From Pleurostoma richardsiae (lineage: Eukaryota; Ascomycota; Sordariomycetes; Calosphaeriales; Pleurostomataceae): 64,000 bases of DNA. Both the position numbers and the translations under genes were made by a program. This document shows positions 10,830-23,027 of this stretch, one piece after another (position 1 is the first letter of the stretch; each line of letters opens with the position of its first letter). The stretch is taken from positions 434,001-498,000 of the forward strand of contig JANBVO010000015.1 in assembly GCA_030052745.1 (NCBI GenBank), written 5' to 3'. The notes beneath the pieces were generated by a model, which was not told the DNA's origin, did no database searches, and saw only the letters and a list, made by a program, of their open reading frames with translations.

Positions 10830-13394
10830 TCAAAAAGCTCCGCGGCCCCAGAGCATCGACTGCCCGTCAGTCCTGATCATCTCGCTCCAGTCCTCCCAGT
10901 CGATGGCTGTGAGAGGGTCACTTCCGTCTATGCCACCGAAGCCGTTCACGCCCGTCATCGCATCGCCGTTAGATACCCCCGGGAGCCATTCCGGAGTTTC
11001 AATTGGGTTTGGGGTCTGGAAGTTCAAAGTAGGGTCGGCGGGTGCAGAAAGGGGAGGCTCTGGTTGAAAGGCCAATTCATCAGCTTTGGTTACTGATGAT
11101 AGGATGGAGCAAGGGAATTGCTGTGTCGACATGCGTTCCTCGTTCCAGCCCTCTTGCACTGGCGATGCGCTTGGGACATTGTCGGTGCCGTTGGCATTAT
11201 CAGTGCCTTGTCCAGAACTTTCAGGGAGGGAATCCCGGGCTAACTGTGAAGGCCGGTTGTCACTTTGGCTCTCAATTCGCTGCTGCCGATGCCTCTGGGC
11301 GCCCTTGACGAGCTTGCAAAGAGGGGGCCACAGCGGCTCCTGCTGCACGGCGCTCGGCACAATGCGGAGCGACTTCACCACAACCCTCCAGGCATTCTCA
11401 GCGTCAGCATCCCACTCCTCGACCATCCACAACCGGCTCAACACAATGGCCAGCGGCAGCCACTGAACGAAGCCGCGAAACTGCCACGACCATGGGGTGC
11501 CCGAGTCGCTGTGCTGCACCACGTAGGTGCGCTCGAGAATGTCTAAGGACAGCGCAAAGGGCCTATCCTCGGCCAGGGGTACACACTTAGCCGAAGGGGA
11601 CAAGTACGAGTCGCTGGCGTGGTTGACTATGAGCTCGATCCGCCTCATGAAGAGCGTGACAGACGGGCGTATGAAGAGCTCGAGAGGATGCGGGGGGTTG
11701 CCACAGGGGCCCAGGTGCCTCTCAAAGACCCGCTCACGGTACTGCGAGACGATCTTAGCCGCCTCCTCGGCGCCCAGGCCCGGCTCGGCGGGGCGGGAGC
11801 ATAGCCTCGAGACGGTCGTCTTGAGCGTCTTGCTCAACCTCCAGACCTCGCTTCGCACAAGGGTCACAGTCACACTAGTCACACCACTTCTCGGCGGCGG
11901 GACTTCCTTCATGTCTGGAGACATATCCTCGTCTTCGATGTTCGCTGGTAGATGCGTGTCGAACTGGTCCTCCACCACGGACATCTCGATGCCCTGGAGA
12001 TCTCCGAGGAAGACATCCAGGAAGCACACCTGCCACCACATCCGCCGGCGGATCTCCGCTTCGAAAGGGGTCATGCTGGGGAAGTTCGAGCCGTCCCTGT
12101 GGAGGCCCACCGAGACGGCGATCCGAACGAGCAACCCGACTAGAGCCCACATGTATCTCGTAGGCTCGCCTGGGCGGATGACCAAGAGATAGATCATGAG
12201 CGCTTGGACCACATGCAGCTTGGTTGTACTGATGAAATCAGCCCGAGCGAGGGCCAGCTCGGTCCCATACCGGAAGCGCGCCACGAGCTCTTCTTTGTCA
12301 GCCCTGAATTTAGTCCGCACCTGAGGGCAAGCCGTTAGCTATGAGACATCTACAAGATACGTAATAGGGTAGGCGGCAGAGAGTCCGGAACAGTACCTCG
12401 TCGGGTGGGAGAGAGATAACGGCCCCCAGAGCAATACTAAATAGCAGCGGCTCCATCGAGTCCGGACAGTTTCCAAAGTCTCCACCGGACTCCTGGATGA
12501 GCTTCGCCACTGTCGGAGTGTGCAGGACCTTGGCAAAGGGGTCCACATTGTGCACAAATGTCTGCCAGATGAATAGCATCTGAGAGGGAAGGGGCCGGAG
12601 ATCCTCCAAGTTGGGAGTGGAAAGGCCCAGACCCATGTTGCCGAAGACGAATGGGCATGCATGGAGGAGACTGCTATCGTCCCTCGGAGACAAGGAAATG
12701 CTGGGTTCGTACGTGGTCGAGTCGTCATCGGCATCCTCGATATCGAGGTCCCCAAACCTGTCCCGAAGGAGTTTTACCTTTGATGAACCAGTCAGTCAAG
12801 ATGAAGAACGGCGGCTGGCCAGGGTCATGCTGGGCATCTCACATCTCGCTGGAACTTTGCCCAGAAGCGATCTCCTAAGTATAGGCTGCCCTGGTCTTCA
12901 GCAAGCATTAGGCCATGCTCTCGTGATTCCGAATCTATCGCCGAACGCTGCCGACTCAAACGGGGCCTGCGTAGACTGTCCGCCGCTGGGCTGTCAGTGG
13001 TTCTATTGTCCTGACTCTGGAGCGCTTGGTGCTCCCCCCGGATCTGCATCCGGCCCGTTGCTTCATCAGGGTTACCAGCAGTGGCCGGTCGGTTTCTCGC
13101 ACCAGTCGCGCCGATCTCGACTTCGGTGTTGAGCATGTCAACCATGTCCTCGAGGCGGCGGATCCGGGTCATCAGTTCGGATCGTTTGGCTGCCTTATCA
13201 TGAGCATTGTGGCCGGCCGGCCGAAGGCGGTCAGGGCGCCGTATGGGCCGGCCCAGGGCGGGGAAGACGCATTGGCGACCGGCCCGCACGCAGCCAGAGC
13301 AGGGATAGCGGCGGTCGCAGCGGATCTTGCGCTGCTTGCAGTTGAGGCAGTTCCATTGGTACTGCTGACCCTCTGAAGTTCTGTGGGCCGACAT
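10830..13394 (-). CDS. Zn2Cys6 transcription factor with fungal-specific TF domain
   Basis: Nuclear regulator. Exons 13394..12843, 12777..12397 and 12320..10830 give about 807 aa; all junctions are phase 0. The start at 13394 is in a CACCATG context. The binuclear cluster is complete: Cys16, 19, 26, 32, 35 and 42 (CX2CX6CX5CX2CX6C). A basic linker and a short heptad-like segment follow (about 75-95). The middle homology region shows the usual helices, for example VGLHRDGSNFPSMTPFE and RRRMWWQVCFLD. The C-terminal 150 residues are Gln/Ser/Pro-rich and may be an activation region. It is divergent from the DHA1 transporter at 13878 across 483 bp, a layout typical of a regulator and its target pump. 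The inducer is unknown. Confidence 0.93.
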
Positions 13395-13877
13395 GGTGAA
13401 GACAGGAGAAGTAAGCAAGTCAGAGAAAGCGGGCCGGCAGGCTTGGGTGTTGTGACGGAGGAGAAGAGCTGGTAATCTCTTTTCTTCGGAGCCGGGGAGT
13501 CGGAGGCGTCAGCCGCCCGGATCAGGATGGGCTGTGGAGAGACTGCCGAAACTCCGATCTCCGCCCGTCTCTCTAGAGTCTCGTCCCCACAACTGCCGAG
13601 CCGCCGATCCACCGACGCCGCCTAACCAAGAACAGAAGGGCGGCGAGCCCGTCTCGCGATTGTACGCAGCAGTGCAAAGTCGCCGGGAGCCCCGAGCGCC
13701 CGACCTCCGGAACGCGGGTCTGCCTACGGGCTGCAAAGCCCATCTCCGTGCCCGGCGGTCGCTGGGAGGAACCTGCTTTTAAAGGAGAGGAGCTGCTCAT
13801 TAGCTTAGGCCCACCTGGGTCACTAGTAGTCATTTCTTTCCTGTTTATCTCAAACCTCAAGCAATGCCAGGTTGACC
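13395..13877. promoter_or_regulatory. divergent promoter region, Zn2Cys6 factor / DHA1 transporter
   Basis: A 483-bp GC-rich region with many CGG and CCG triplets and a pyrimidine-rich end before the transporter ATG. Individual operator sites cannot be assigned by eye. Confidence 0.5.
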
Positions 13878-15628
13878 ATGTCGACTGAAAAGCATAAGGG
13901 AATTGAGACGCCCTCCATGTCGGGAAGAGAGGGTGAACTGGAACCCGCCAGCGGCTGCGATGGTGAGACGATAGCCGAGCGCGATGGCGACGTCGAGACA
14001 GCTGCGGGAGCCACCCCGGAAGCCAGTGGCTCGTCGCCTTCTGCGATATATGACGGACTCGACTGGGACGGCCCAGACGACCCTGACAACCCCATGAACT
14101 GGCCACATCCCAAAAGGGTTGCGCAGATAATCATCATAGCCCTGAATCTTCTTCTCGCGTACGTGAGCACCACATCACAGTCTGTCCGCGGCTAACGTTT
14201 CGCCGCCATCATCAATAGTAATCTAGCCGCTACTATGTTCGCCCCTGGCGCTGCTCAGGTCATGGCCCAGTTCAGTGTCAGTAGCGCGACCGTGGGGTCA
14301 CTGACCGTATCCATCTACATCCTCGGTTTCGCGGTAGGCCCCTTAGTATGGGGTCCGCTCTCAGAGCTGTACGGCCGCCTTCCTGTCTACGCCGTCTCCG
14401 GCCTCATGTTCGCCGCCTTCATTGTCGGCACCGCCTTCGCGAACAGCCTGGGTGCGTTTCTGGTCCTCCGACTACTGAGCGGCTCCTCCGGCGCAGCCGC
14501 CCTGGCCTGCAGTGGCGGCACCCTCGCCGATGTCATCCCCCCGCAGCAGCGCGGCAAGTGGATGGCCCTCTTCGTGCTGGGACCGATCCTAGGTCCTACT
14601 ATAGGGCCTATCATGGGTGGCTTTATCAGCGAAGACGTTGGCTGGCGATGGGTCTTTCGCGTCTTGGCCATAGCGGTAAGTTCTGACCGATCAACCGCAC
14701 TGGATACCCTGCTCACTTATTACGTTGCGACAGTGCGGCGCTCTCTTCATCCCATCGGTATTTTACCTACGCGAGACCTACGGGCCAGTCATCCTCCGCC
14801 GTAGGGAGCTCCAGCGCCGCAAGGCCAAGGGTGACGGCGCCGCTGCACCAGCTCTTAAGCAGAAGGACGCTACGGCCAAGCTCTGGCGCGGCGTCGAGCG
14901 GCCGTTCAAGCTGCTCCTACTCTCGCCGCTCGTGACCTTCATGTCACTTTACGGCGCTTTCTATTTCGGCCTGCTTTTTCTACTCTTCACCACCTTCTCC
15001 ACCGTCTTTCGGGGCCAGTACGGCTTCAGCACCGGCACCGCCGGCCTGGCCTATATCGGCATGGGTGTCGGCATGCTGAGCGGTGTGATATCCCAAGCGC
15101 GCTTCAGCGACAGGATCATGAAGCAGCGCGCAGCGAAGAACGGCCGTAGCAAACCCGAGGACCGCCTCCCTCTCATGGCGTATATGGCTCCTGTCACACC
15201 TATCGGCATGTTTTGGTACGGATGGAGTGCTAACGAACATACTCACTGGATCGTTCCTATCCTGGGAACCTTTTTCGTCGGTGTCGGCTTTACCTTCGCG
15301 CTGGTCAGTCTCTTACTTATTCATGCATCAACCTGCTTAGTCAACGACGACAACATGCTGATACTCTCTCTCCCAGATGCCCACCATGGTTTATCTCGTG
15401 GATTGCTTTGGAGCAGAGGCCGCCGCTTCCGCGCTGGCTGCCAACACAGTGCTGCGTTCGTTCGCTGGCGCCTTCCTACCGCTCGCGGGGCCACCCATGT
15501 ATGATGCTCTCGGTCTGGGCTGGGGCAACAGCTTGCTTGGCTTCCTTGCTCTGGCTTTGATCCCTATTCCGTGGATATTCACCCTCTACGGCGAGAAGAT
15601 CAGGCTCAGCCGCAAGGTTACCCTATAA
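13878..15628 (+). CDS. MFS drug:H+ antiporter, DHA1 family (12 TM)
   Basis: Exporter of the DHA1 group. Exons 13878..14158, 14219..14675, 14734..15303 and 15377..15628 give about 519 aa. The acidic N-terminal tail ends with DPDNPMNWPHPKRV, the family signature before helix 1. Exon 2 opens NLAATMFAPGAAQVMAQF and carries GPLSELYGRLPVY (motif A type) and GPILGPTIGPIMGGF (motif C type). Exon 4 carries the last two helices and a short basic tail. The donors are normal and all junctions keep frame. It is divergent from a Zn2Cys6 regulator, which is a plausible controller. The substrate is unknown. Confidence 0.93.
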
Positions 15629-17944
15629 TTCGCGGCCTCCCTTGACCTCATATTCCCGTCCTCATCACTGCTTCCATCTTGCATTTTCATCCTCGTCGGG
15701 CATAGGTGCCTATAATTTCATTTCTGTCCCTCTGTTTTCCTTCATCTTTGGGCTCAGGAGCCAGGTGTGCATCAATGCCATTGTAGCATCTGACAAGGAT
15801 TCTGCATATCAGCGGCCTCCACACTGTCTGTGCCTTCAGATAATATAGCATAGACTATTCTTCGTTGTCATGGACGTTCGTGTCCTGTATTCTCGAAGAA
15901 AAACAAACCCACCAAGGCTCTCTCTGCAAGTCCCTCTCTAATGGATTAGCCCCCTTTTTTACTTCTTTCAAATAGCCACTTCCACGGTTAGCTGGAAAAC
16001 GTCCCGAAAGAGACTGTATTCCGGCTTCTTCCCTGGAGGCCCGGAACTGACCTTTACGTGAGCCTAGGCAGGAATGATACGAAAATATGAGTAGGAGACA
16101 CATGGCCCTGTACGGTAGAGGGCATTGTAGACTGACTAACCGAGCAGTACACAAAATTTATCCCATGTATGCCTACCATCTCCTGGTACTAGCCATTTCT
16201 CTCTCCACCTCGTTCTCATCTGAACGTTATGGAAAACCATAATTATTATCTAGAAAGAGCGTAACGTACTGCCGAAACCTGTGAGCGTATGTCTCCACAT
16301 TTGGGTCTTGCATTTTGAAAGCGCTATCGAGTTACGCAGACGGTATACCAGCATCGTCCCAAGATCTGGAGGCAGTGAAGTCGAAGCACTGGATGAGAAC
16401 CAGAGAATACCAATGATACAGAAAGGTAAGGCTCGCGTACTGGGGTGCGGGAGTGTATTCTTCCCTGCAATCCACCCCGAACTCGGAGTTGGAGACTGAG
16501 CATGATAATGAGGCATATGGCACATTTATTCTCGGTAGGTAGAGTTAGAGCCTGAGTACTTACAGTCAGGCCCCTTCTGAGCTAGATTTGTAGTCGGCGA
16601 AGTGCGTTGGAGGTATCGAGACTCCCTTCCTAGAGACAAGAGAAGAGTCAATCAAGATAGGTGGAGCTGCTCGCAGTGTGGCGTTGAGCTATTCTTGATC
16701 AAAGGTAACGTACAGGATGCGAGGCCTCTCATCATGTTTGACCCGTGCTGTCCAGTTTGACTAGGAGGGACATGATGATGAAGAGCAGGCGAAGGAAGTG
16801 AGCCGCAGTTGGGGCCGCAAATGACCATAGACTCTGTGGACTCAAGAAGATCTAGAATGACAGAAGAGCTTTCGCGTTGTCGAGGCAAAACTCCCCACTT
16901 ACTTAGCGGTGTTTGGCTTGAAGGTCCCTCATGCAGTGTCGCCGAAATAACTTGTGGCATTTGAAATAAACGAGGTATGTAGTGGTGGTAATACTGCATG
17001 AGAAAATGCCAACCTTCTAAAACTAGGGGATGTTCGTGGGAAACCATTGGATGGCTTGGAGGAGGGTCGCCCGCCCTTACTGCGGCTGGAAACTACAGAC
17101 CATTTCTTCCGGCCGGCTGACTGAATTCTACTATCAGCAGACGCCTGCCCCTTGACGAAGAAGTCGCAAGGCTGCGACGGTGTCACCCAAGAAACACAGG
17201 GGCGGCGCCTAGGCAGAGCGCCAGGAGAATGCGTGTCCCAGCGGCAACTATTCTGCCAACCGTGCTTCCATTGCCTTCCTCTTGTAGTTTAGATCGTCAA
17301 GCGGATGTCCTTATTCAATCAGTGCCCGCCCAGTCGCAAACGTGCGCCGCCATAGCCTTCGTCCCCCACGGTGCCCGACCCTCACTTCCCCTTTGGTTGC
17401 CGACACTACGATGTGCAACGAGGCAGCCTTGTCATTTCTGTATGAAGAAGAGTTAGGCACCGGGGAACCCCCAGAACAAGGAGGTCTCCGACCATATAAC
17501 CCCAACCTCCGCAGCCTTTTGCTGCTTTGAGTTCAAAGACTGTTCTTGGTTATGCTGTTTTCCCTGCGTGATCGGCACATCGAAACAAAGTCTTGATCCG
17601 GGATCGAGCTGTGTACCTACTCAGAACAGTCAAATACGACATAGTCGCAGTTGGCCAAAAGATGACAGCAGACTTAGAGCTTCTTGACATACGCCGCAAT
17701 GCCCATCGAGTGTTTCGGAGGTCAAATGGGCATCATTCGTTCAACCCATTTAGGCACATTCCCTGCGTTTCAGAAAACCCCCCCCCCCCCCCCCGACACC
17801 GAAGCGGGAATCTGGCCGCGCTCAGAAGTAGATTCACGTAAGACAATTTACTCAGTATACCGTACGAGCTACCTAGTCTGATAACCTTGTACTGGCAGGC
17901 ACGGAGGTCTACCACTTAGGAAGCTATCATTATAAAGTGCCTAT
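15629..17944. other. long gene-poor stretch
   Basis: About 2.3 kb without a supportable gene. Open frames on both strands are short and lack domains or plausible splice-joined continuations. It contains a 17-base C tract. I found no transposon ends, tandem repeats or tRNA here. It could hide a noncoding transcript or a heavily decayed gene. Confidence 0.5.
17778..17794 (+). repeat. poly-C tract, 17 bases
   Basis: An uninterrupted run of 17 C about 200 bp upstream of the exchanger pseudogene. It is the longest homopolymer noticed in the window and its length should be treated as uncertain. Confidence 0.9.
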
Positions 17945-19282
17945 CCCGGCGGAACCCTTCACGGCCTTGAATCAGTTTCAGAGGACAGTTCTCACGTCCT
18001 GAATCAACGTCCTTCTGGTCCGCGTGCCCATCGGGCTATCCCTCTCCCTAACGGGGGCGAGCTCTCCGGCAACGTTTGTCGTCAACTGCGTGGCACAAAT
18101 TCCGCTTTGGTTCATGTGCGACTATGCATTGGAAGAGATGGAGCGCTACATGGATCCGACCATGTCGGATCTCTTGGATATCTTCACCAACAACACTGTC
18201 CAAGTGATCTCCAGCGTCCTTTTGCTCAAGGCAAAGCAGATCGACATTCTGCAGACATCTCTCATCGGCGTCATACTGAGCAACATATTGGTTCTTCTCG
18301 GCCTCAGCCTGCTCTCTGGAGGGATAATGAATCATGAGCAGCGTTTCAACCGTATAGGCGCACAAGGGTCGTCCAGCCTCCTGTCTATTGCTGCAACCAG
18401 TCTCCTATTCCCCACCTCTGTCAAACTTCTGGATCAGACGACGCCAGAGAGCCTGGTGCTCCAGTCACGTGGCGTGGCTGTGGTGCTGTTGTTTGTGTAC
18501 TTCACGTACACTTTCTGCCAAATGGGGACGCACAAGAAAGACTACAGTCACTCAGACAAGCCCGAGCCACAGGCAACGAGGCGAGGCAGACTGAAGAACC
18601 CCGACCCGGATGGCCACCTGTCCGACGAGCAAAGAACCATCGAGCGCCTCTTAGCTCAAATGGGTGGACAGACAGCCCTAGCTGCCATCGAACCTATTAT
18701 GCGCCGAAACACGCACAGCCTCCCCGTGCTCATCGACTCGCAGAAGCTCCCCAGGGCCGGCGTCCGTACACCAGATAACCGTGAAGGCGAGAGCAAAGAG
18801 ATCATGGGTCCGCATTTGGCTTTCAGTGTGGCCACATTCGTGTTCGTCGTATCCATCACGCTCTTATACTTCTGCATCAATGCCACGGTAGACAGCCTCT
18901 CAGCCTGACGCAGCAGGCTTCGCTGTCGTCAACGTTCGTGGGGTTAACTCTGCTGCCGATCCCCAACTGCGACTTCGCGCCTATTACACTGGCTTTGGAC
19001 GACTGCCTCGAGCAGACCATGAAGTACACTGTCGGGCGGAGCATACAGACCGCGCTACTGGTCGAGCCGCTGGTGGTGTTAGTGGCGTGGGCGATGGGCA
19101 TTGGGGGCGTAACACTCGCGTTTGACGGGTTCGAGATTGTCAGTCTGTTCACAACGATTCTGCTCCTGAACTTCTTGGTCGTGGATACGAAGGTCCATTG
19201 GGTTCACGGGGTTCTGCTTCTTGCAGACTGGGTGTTGATAGGAATAGCGGCATTCTTTGTAACCCCAGAAGTGTTGGATTGA
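17945..19282 (+). pseudogene. broken Ca2+/H+ exchanger (CAX/VCX1-like)
   Basis: Remnant of a vacuolar Ca2+/H+ antiporter of the CaCA superfamily. The recognisable core runs from INVLLVRVPIG (18003 on) through LQTSLIGVILSNILVLLGL to a C-terminal half beginning STFVGLTLLPI and ending FFVTPEVLD. Two lesions disrupt it. TGA at 18000-18002 sits where the family usually has Trp before INVLL (upstream frame ...RTVLTS). A frameshift follows after TGA at about 18906-18908, and the C-terminal half continues in another frame from about 18905. No splice sites explain either lesion. Both ion-binding GNxxE signatures are lost: the first reads TNNTVQ, and the second region reads PIPNCDFAP. Introns expected upstream were not resolved, so the 5' limit is approximate. 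A divergent functional exchanger read through by unusual splicing is unlikely. Confidence 0.8.
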
Positions 19283-19615
19283 TCAAACAGAATAAACGCC
19301 CATTGACATGTGGCGTCCATGGAGTCGGAGTATCACATAATCAGAAAAGTCCGCGTGCTCATATTCTATCGAATCGCCCCGGAATGTACGCTGTTTCTTG
19401 ATCCGGGCCACCTTTATATCCGGGCCACCACCGACTGACATCTGCACTAGCAGCCGGAGACACTGACATACATAAGGCGTTCGCCCCTCAGTCGTCGGCG
19501 TGACTCATCTCCGGCATGCTGCTACATATCCTTAAAGACTAACCCGCATCTTTAAAGAGAGAAGAAGAGTAGCTATAACATATCCTGCTAAGCTCCTATA
19601 CAGAAACGGACAACC
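19283..19615. other. intergenic, GFA gene upstream
   Basis: A 333-bp region with repeated CGGGCCACC-like words near 19395-19430. No clear TATA box. Confidence 0.45.
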
Positions 19616-20281
19616 ATGGCTGCCTCTGCCGATAGATCAAAACCATACATACCGTTAGCTAGCCAAGCCCAGGACGGCTGGTCTCGGGAAGATGAAGCGA
19701 CGGCGACTTGCTTCTGCGGAGCTGTGCAACTAGCATTCGTGAGTCTCTTGAGCCTGCACCTGCTCGGTCTGGTCAACTTCCATCGTCGACTTGCCCAAGG
19801 GCAATCCCTTTCCCTTCTTGCAGTTGCTGGGCTTCACTTTATCAGCGCATGTCTAACACTACCTCGCAACCGGCTCTAGCCAACCCAGGGGCCCGGTCTG
19901 GTTAGCACCTTCGTCTGTAACTGCACCGACTGCCGCAAAATCACCGCCTCTATGTTTGCTTCCAACTTCACGGTATTGGACACGCATCTGAAGCACCTAC
20001 GTGGTCGCGATAATCTGAAAACGTATTCCCAATCGCGAACCATCGCGTCCGGTCACAATATGACCAATTACTTTTGTTCCACATGCGGAACGCTCATGTA
20101 CCGCGTCGGCACGGCCTTCCCAGGGAAGAGCATTCTGCGTATCGGCACAGTAGACGACTTCAATCTGCACGAGACAAAATTGAGGCCTAGAACGGAGATC
20201 TTTGTCAAGGACCGTGTGAGCTGGTTCGGCGGCGTAGAGGGGGCCGAACAGTTTGAAGCCGAGCGACAAGTTAAGCTTTGA
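19616..20281 (+). CDS. GFA/CENP-V-domain protein
   Basis: Small zinc protein of the glutathione-dependent formaldehyde-activating-like family; most fungal members have no proven reaction. Exons 19616..19738 and 19880..20281 (141-nt intron) give 174 aa, the normal family length. Start context is ACCATGG. Zinc ligands are visible as Cys32 and Cys34 in CFCGAV, Cys54, Cys56 and Cys59 in VCNCTDCRK, and a later CSTCGT. The C-terminal half contains GTVDD and the typical EIFVKDRVSWF, which fits the fold. Neighbours do not suggest a pathway. It may act in thiol or aldehyde handling. Confidence 0.9.
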
Positions 20282-21446
20282 ATGGAGGGTCCCGCTGCAT
20301 CAAGAAGGGGGATGGGTAAGGACCTTATCATCTCTCGGTTTGAGACGCAGAGAGATGGGGGTGGAAAGGTACATATGTACAGCTATTGACTTGTAATCGG
20401 GTACTGAGCCGAATTGAACGTTAAATTCCTAGAAGAGCGCACCAAGTCCCTGACGATGACGCAATATGCAAAACTGAGAACTAAAAGGACTGCCCCTGTT
20501 GTTTTCCAGTTTTGGTAGACGGTCCGTAGGTTTGGCCGCATGGGCTGAAACCCGCGCCACTCCCCTGCGGGCTGGACGATCGGCTCAGGCCAGGCTCAGG
20601 CTCAGGCTGAATGAACGCTTGCAGCAGCACCAGCTGAGCTCCCCACACGGCAGAGGAGATTACTAAAGGCAGGTTGCAGCAGACGCATAGTTAATGTTCT
20701 GCTGTGGCCAACGCGACGCGAGAAGAATAGAGATTGAGGTTAACCCGGGAGACACGGATGAGAGCCGGAGCTACGAGTATTCATCTCCGTCCACAGGGCT
20801 CGGTTCGGACCCCTTGTTGCCTGGCTGGGCTGGCTTGGCCGCGAAGATCTCACTCCACGTTTCACTAGGCGCAATCCTTCAGGCGGGACCCTCATCATAA
20901 AGGCGCTGCTCATTCGACGGCCACCCCTGCCGTAAGCGCTGGCGTAGCACCGTAGGATTTGTGTGCGCCCCTGCGTCACCGCCCTAAAGATCCTTCGAGC
21001 TAGGATCCTCCCGGCATGCCGTGTGAGAGCTCGGTTTCGGGACCGCTGAACTGGTAACTACGCCCAAAGAGGTGGCCAGATCCTAGATAGGACATGATAT
21101 TAGCGAAAATGACTTTGACGGGTTTAACGGCCGTTAGCAATCTTCTTCAGCTCTCATTCGATTAACCCAATCCATCCCCCCTAGCAAGCCGGGCATGGAA
21201 ATACAAGCGAGCGAGCATGGCTCGCCTAGCAAGGCGCGTGTATCATGGCATGTCATGCTTATGGAACCCTATCTACGGTGGGCTGAAGTGGGACGGGTCA
21301 TATAATGGCCAAAGTGCCGTGGAGCCATCCATGACCAGGTTTCTCTTCTCCCTCTGTTTGGACATTTTGGACCTCCCTGAGCTGGATTTGTCTGCCATGT
21401 CGAGGTAGTCGCTTGCCACTGCAGAGAAGCTTGACACACAGTTGCC
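20282..21446. other. intergenic
   Basis: A 1.2-kb region with no gene. A short hexamer array (GGCTCA repeated, about 20584-20610) lies in the middle. A TATAATG word at about 21300 could serve the next gene. Confidence 0.5.
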
Positions 21447-22289
21447 ATGGAACCTGTGTCATATCGGTCTCCTTCTCAGGATGCCATAAAACCCTACTCA
21501 GACTCTCCTATACCCGCCGACAGCGAGCCGAAGAGTTATCCGGAGGTCGTCCAAGGCCCGAGGCCCGGGTCGATCGCGCCTCATTCCGGCAACGGAATCT
21601 ACGACTCCAATGTCCAGACCCAGGCTTACTCGTACGATCCGCAGTGGACAACGGGAAACCAGTATCCTGCTCCTGATAGCGAGCGCATCTGCGGCGTGAA
21701 AAGGGGCGCTTTCTGGGTTCTCTTGACCGCTTTGATCGCACTAGTCATCATCGTGGTACTTGCCGGCATCCTTGGAGGGGTCGCATCGGGAAGTATCAAA
21801 ACTTCGAGGTGAGCCTACTAGGAACAAGCGGCACTTTCCGCAGCGAACAGCCGTTCTGTAGTAGTTGCTGCATTGCATCTTACTGACCCGCAGACCAGCT
21901 CGGCGGCCGTGACCGTGACGACGACCGTGACCGCTGTCTCCACGGCTTCAACAACGTCCTCGGCACCTACAGTGACGACAACGACGGTGACTACCGACGC
22001 CGGCGAGGTGACCGTCGAATGCCCATCGGCGGACGGCCTCAACTACACCGTACCGGGGTCGTCCCAGGTCTTCAAGCGGCAGTGCAACGTCAATTACTTC
22101 GGTGGCGAGGGGGACCTAGGCCTGGTAAACTCGACTGTCCTCAGCATTCAGCAGTGCCTCAACCTCTGCGCGTCGCAGTCGACTTGCGTCGCCGTCAACT
22201 TCAACTATCTGCCCCAGTGCTGGCTGAAGGAGTTCACGGGCATCAAGTCAGATGGCGATAGGATGGAGAGTGCGGTACTGATACAGTAG
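21447..22289 (+). CDS. single-pass membrane protein with Thr-rich stalk and PAN/apple-like domain
   Basis: Probable cell-surface protein. Exons 21447..21808 and 21899..22289 (90-nt intron, phase 2) give about 250 aa. A Pro/Ser/Tyr-rich N-terminal segment of about 85 residues is followed by one strong transmembrane helix (about 88-111) after KRGAFW. The next 40 residues are almost only Thr, Val, Ser and Ala, a typical O-mannosylated stalk. The C-terminal 90 residues have six Cys in a PAN-like spacing (VECPSADG, RQCNVNYFGG, QQCLNLCASQSTCVAVNF, QCWLKEF). No signal peptide is seen, so a type II orientation with the Cys-rich domain outside is expected. PAN domains bind protein or carbohydrate; the ligand is unknown. 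Confidence 0.82.
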
Positions 22290-23027
22290 GTAGCGAAGAC
22301 TCAACAAGCTGCTGAGCCGGCTGGTACCTCGAAGGCAAAGGAGTTAGCGGGCGGGCTGTTTGTTCTCATGTCTAGGCGACCCCGGCGTAGGTGGCTACAG
22401 CCTCTTTCTTTTCTAATCTTTCTAGAAGCTATTCGCTTGAGTGGCTTACTAGCTCGTGCGATTCCTAAGGTTGATAGAGTCACGTCGGATATTGCCGACA
22501 TGCACGAAAAATTGATCTCAACTATGTTCCGGGAATTGATGTATGATAGATACTACTACCATACACCTGGTATAGTATAGCTTGAGCGCTCCTGTGCATG
22601 AGTGCCCAAGACGGTGACCTCTTCATCTCCAGGCATGCTCACACCAGTGATTACTCCAGAGTGCTCTAGAGACATTGACAAGAATAGTTATATTTCTCAT
22701 CCCTGGATCTGAGACTCGTCCAGCCTCTATATCAAGCTCGTTGTCTCGTAGCGGATTATAAAGGGTTCTATCAGCCGACATAGGAGGAAGCTTGCAAGAG
22801 CACAAGCCTCGTTTGGTGGATGTTCGTATGTCTCCCTGCCTTGCCAGTCGGTGGCTTCTGCTAAGACGTTGTTCTGAGCCAGTGACCATCTCCGACGGAT
22901 CACTGTTGCCTGTCATCTCAGACCTTTATTCTACGCATTATCTGCTGTGATGCCCGGCCCACTGATCAGCGAGCTGGACTACTGGCATCCGATCCGTAGC
23001 GCGGGCCAATGACCGTTCGTAAACGCT
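22290..23027. other. intergenic, convergent 3' ends
   Basis: A 738-bp region between the PAN-like gene and the stop of the minus-strand transporter. Nothing recognisable. Confidence 0.5.

Noticed and set aside
11527-12192. 221-codon plus-strand frame opposite the Zn2Cys6 gene
   Set aside because: Antisense shadow of exon 3 with no independent evidence.
16250-17186. Several overlapping short frames in the gene-poor stretch
   Set aside because: None shows conserved motifs; lengths are as expected by chance.
20584-20610. GGCTCA repeat as a minisatellite
   Set aside because: Only two to three imperfect units; too short to call more than local sequence simplicity.
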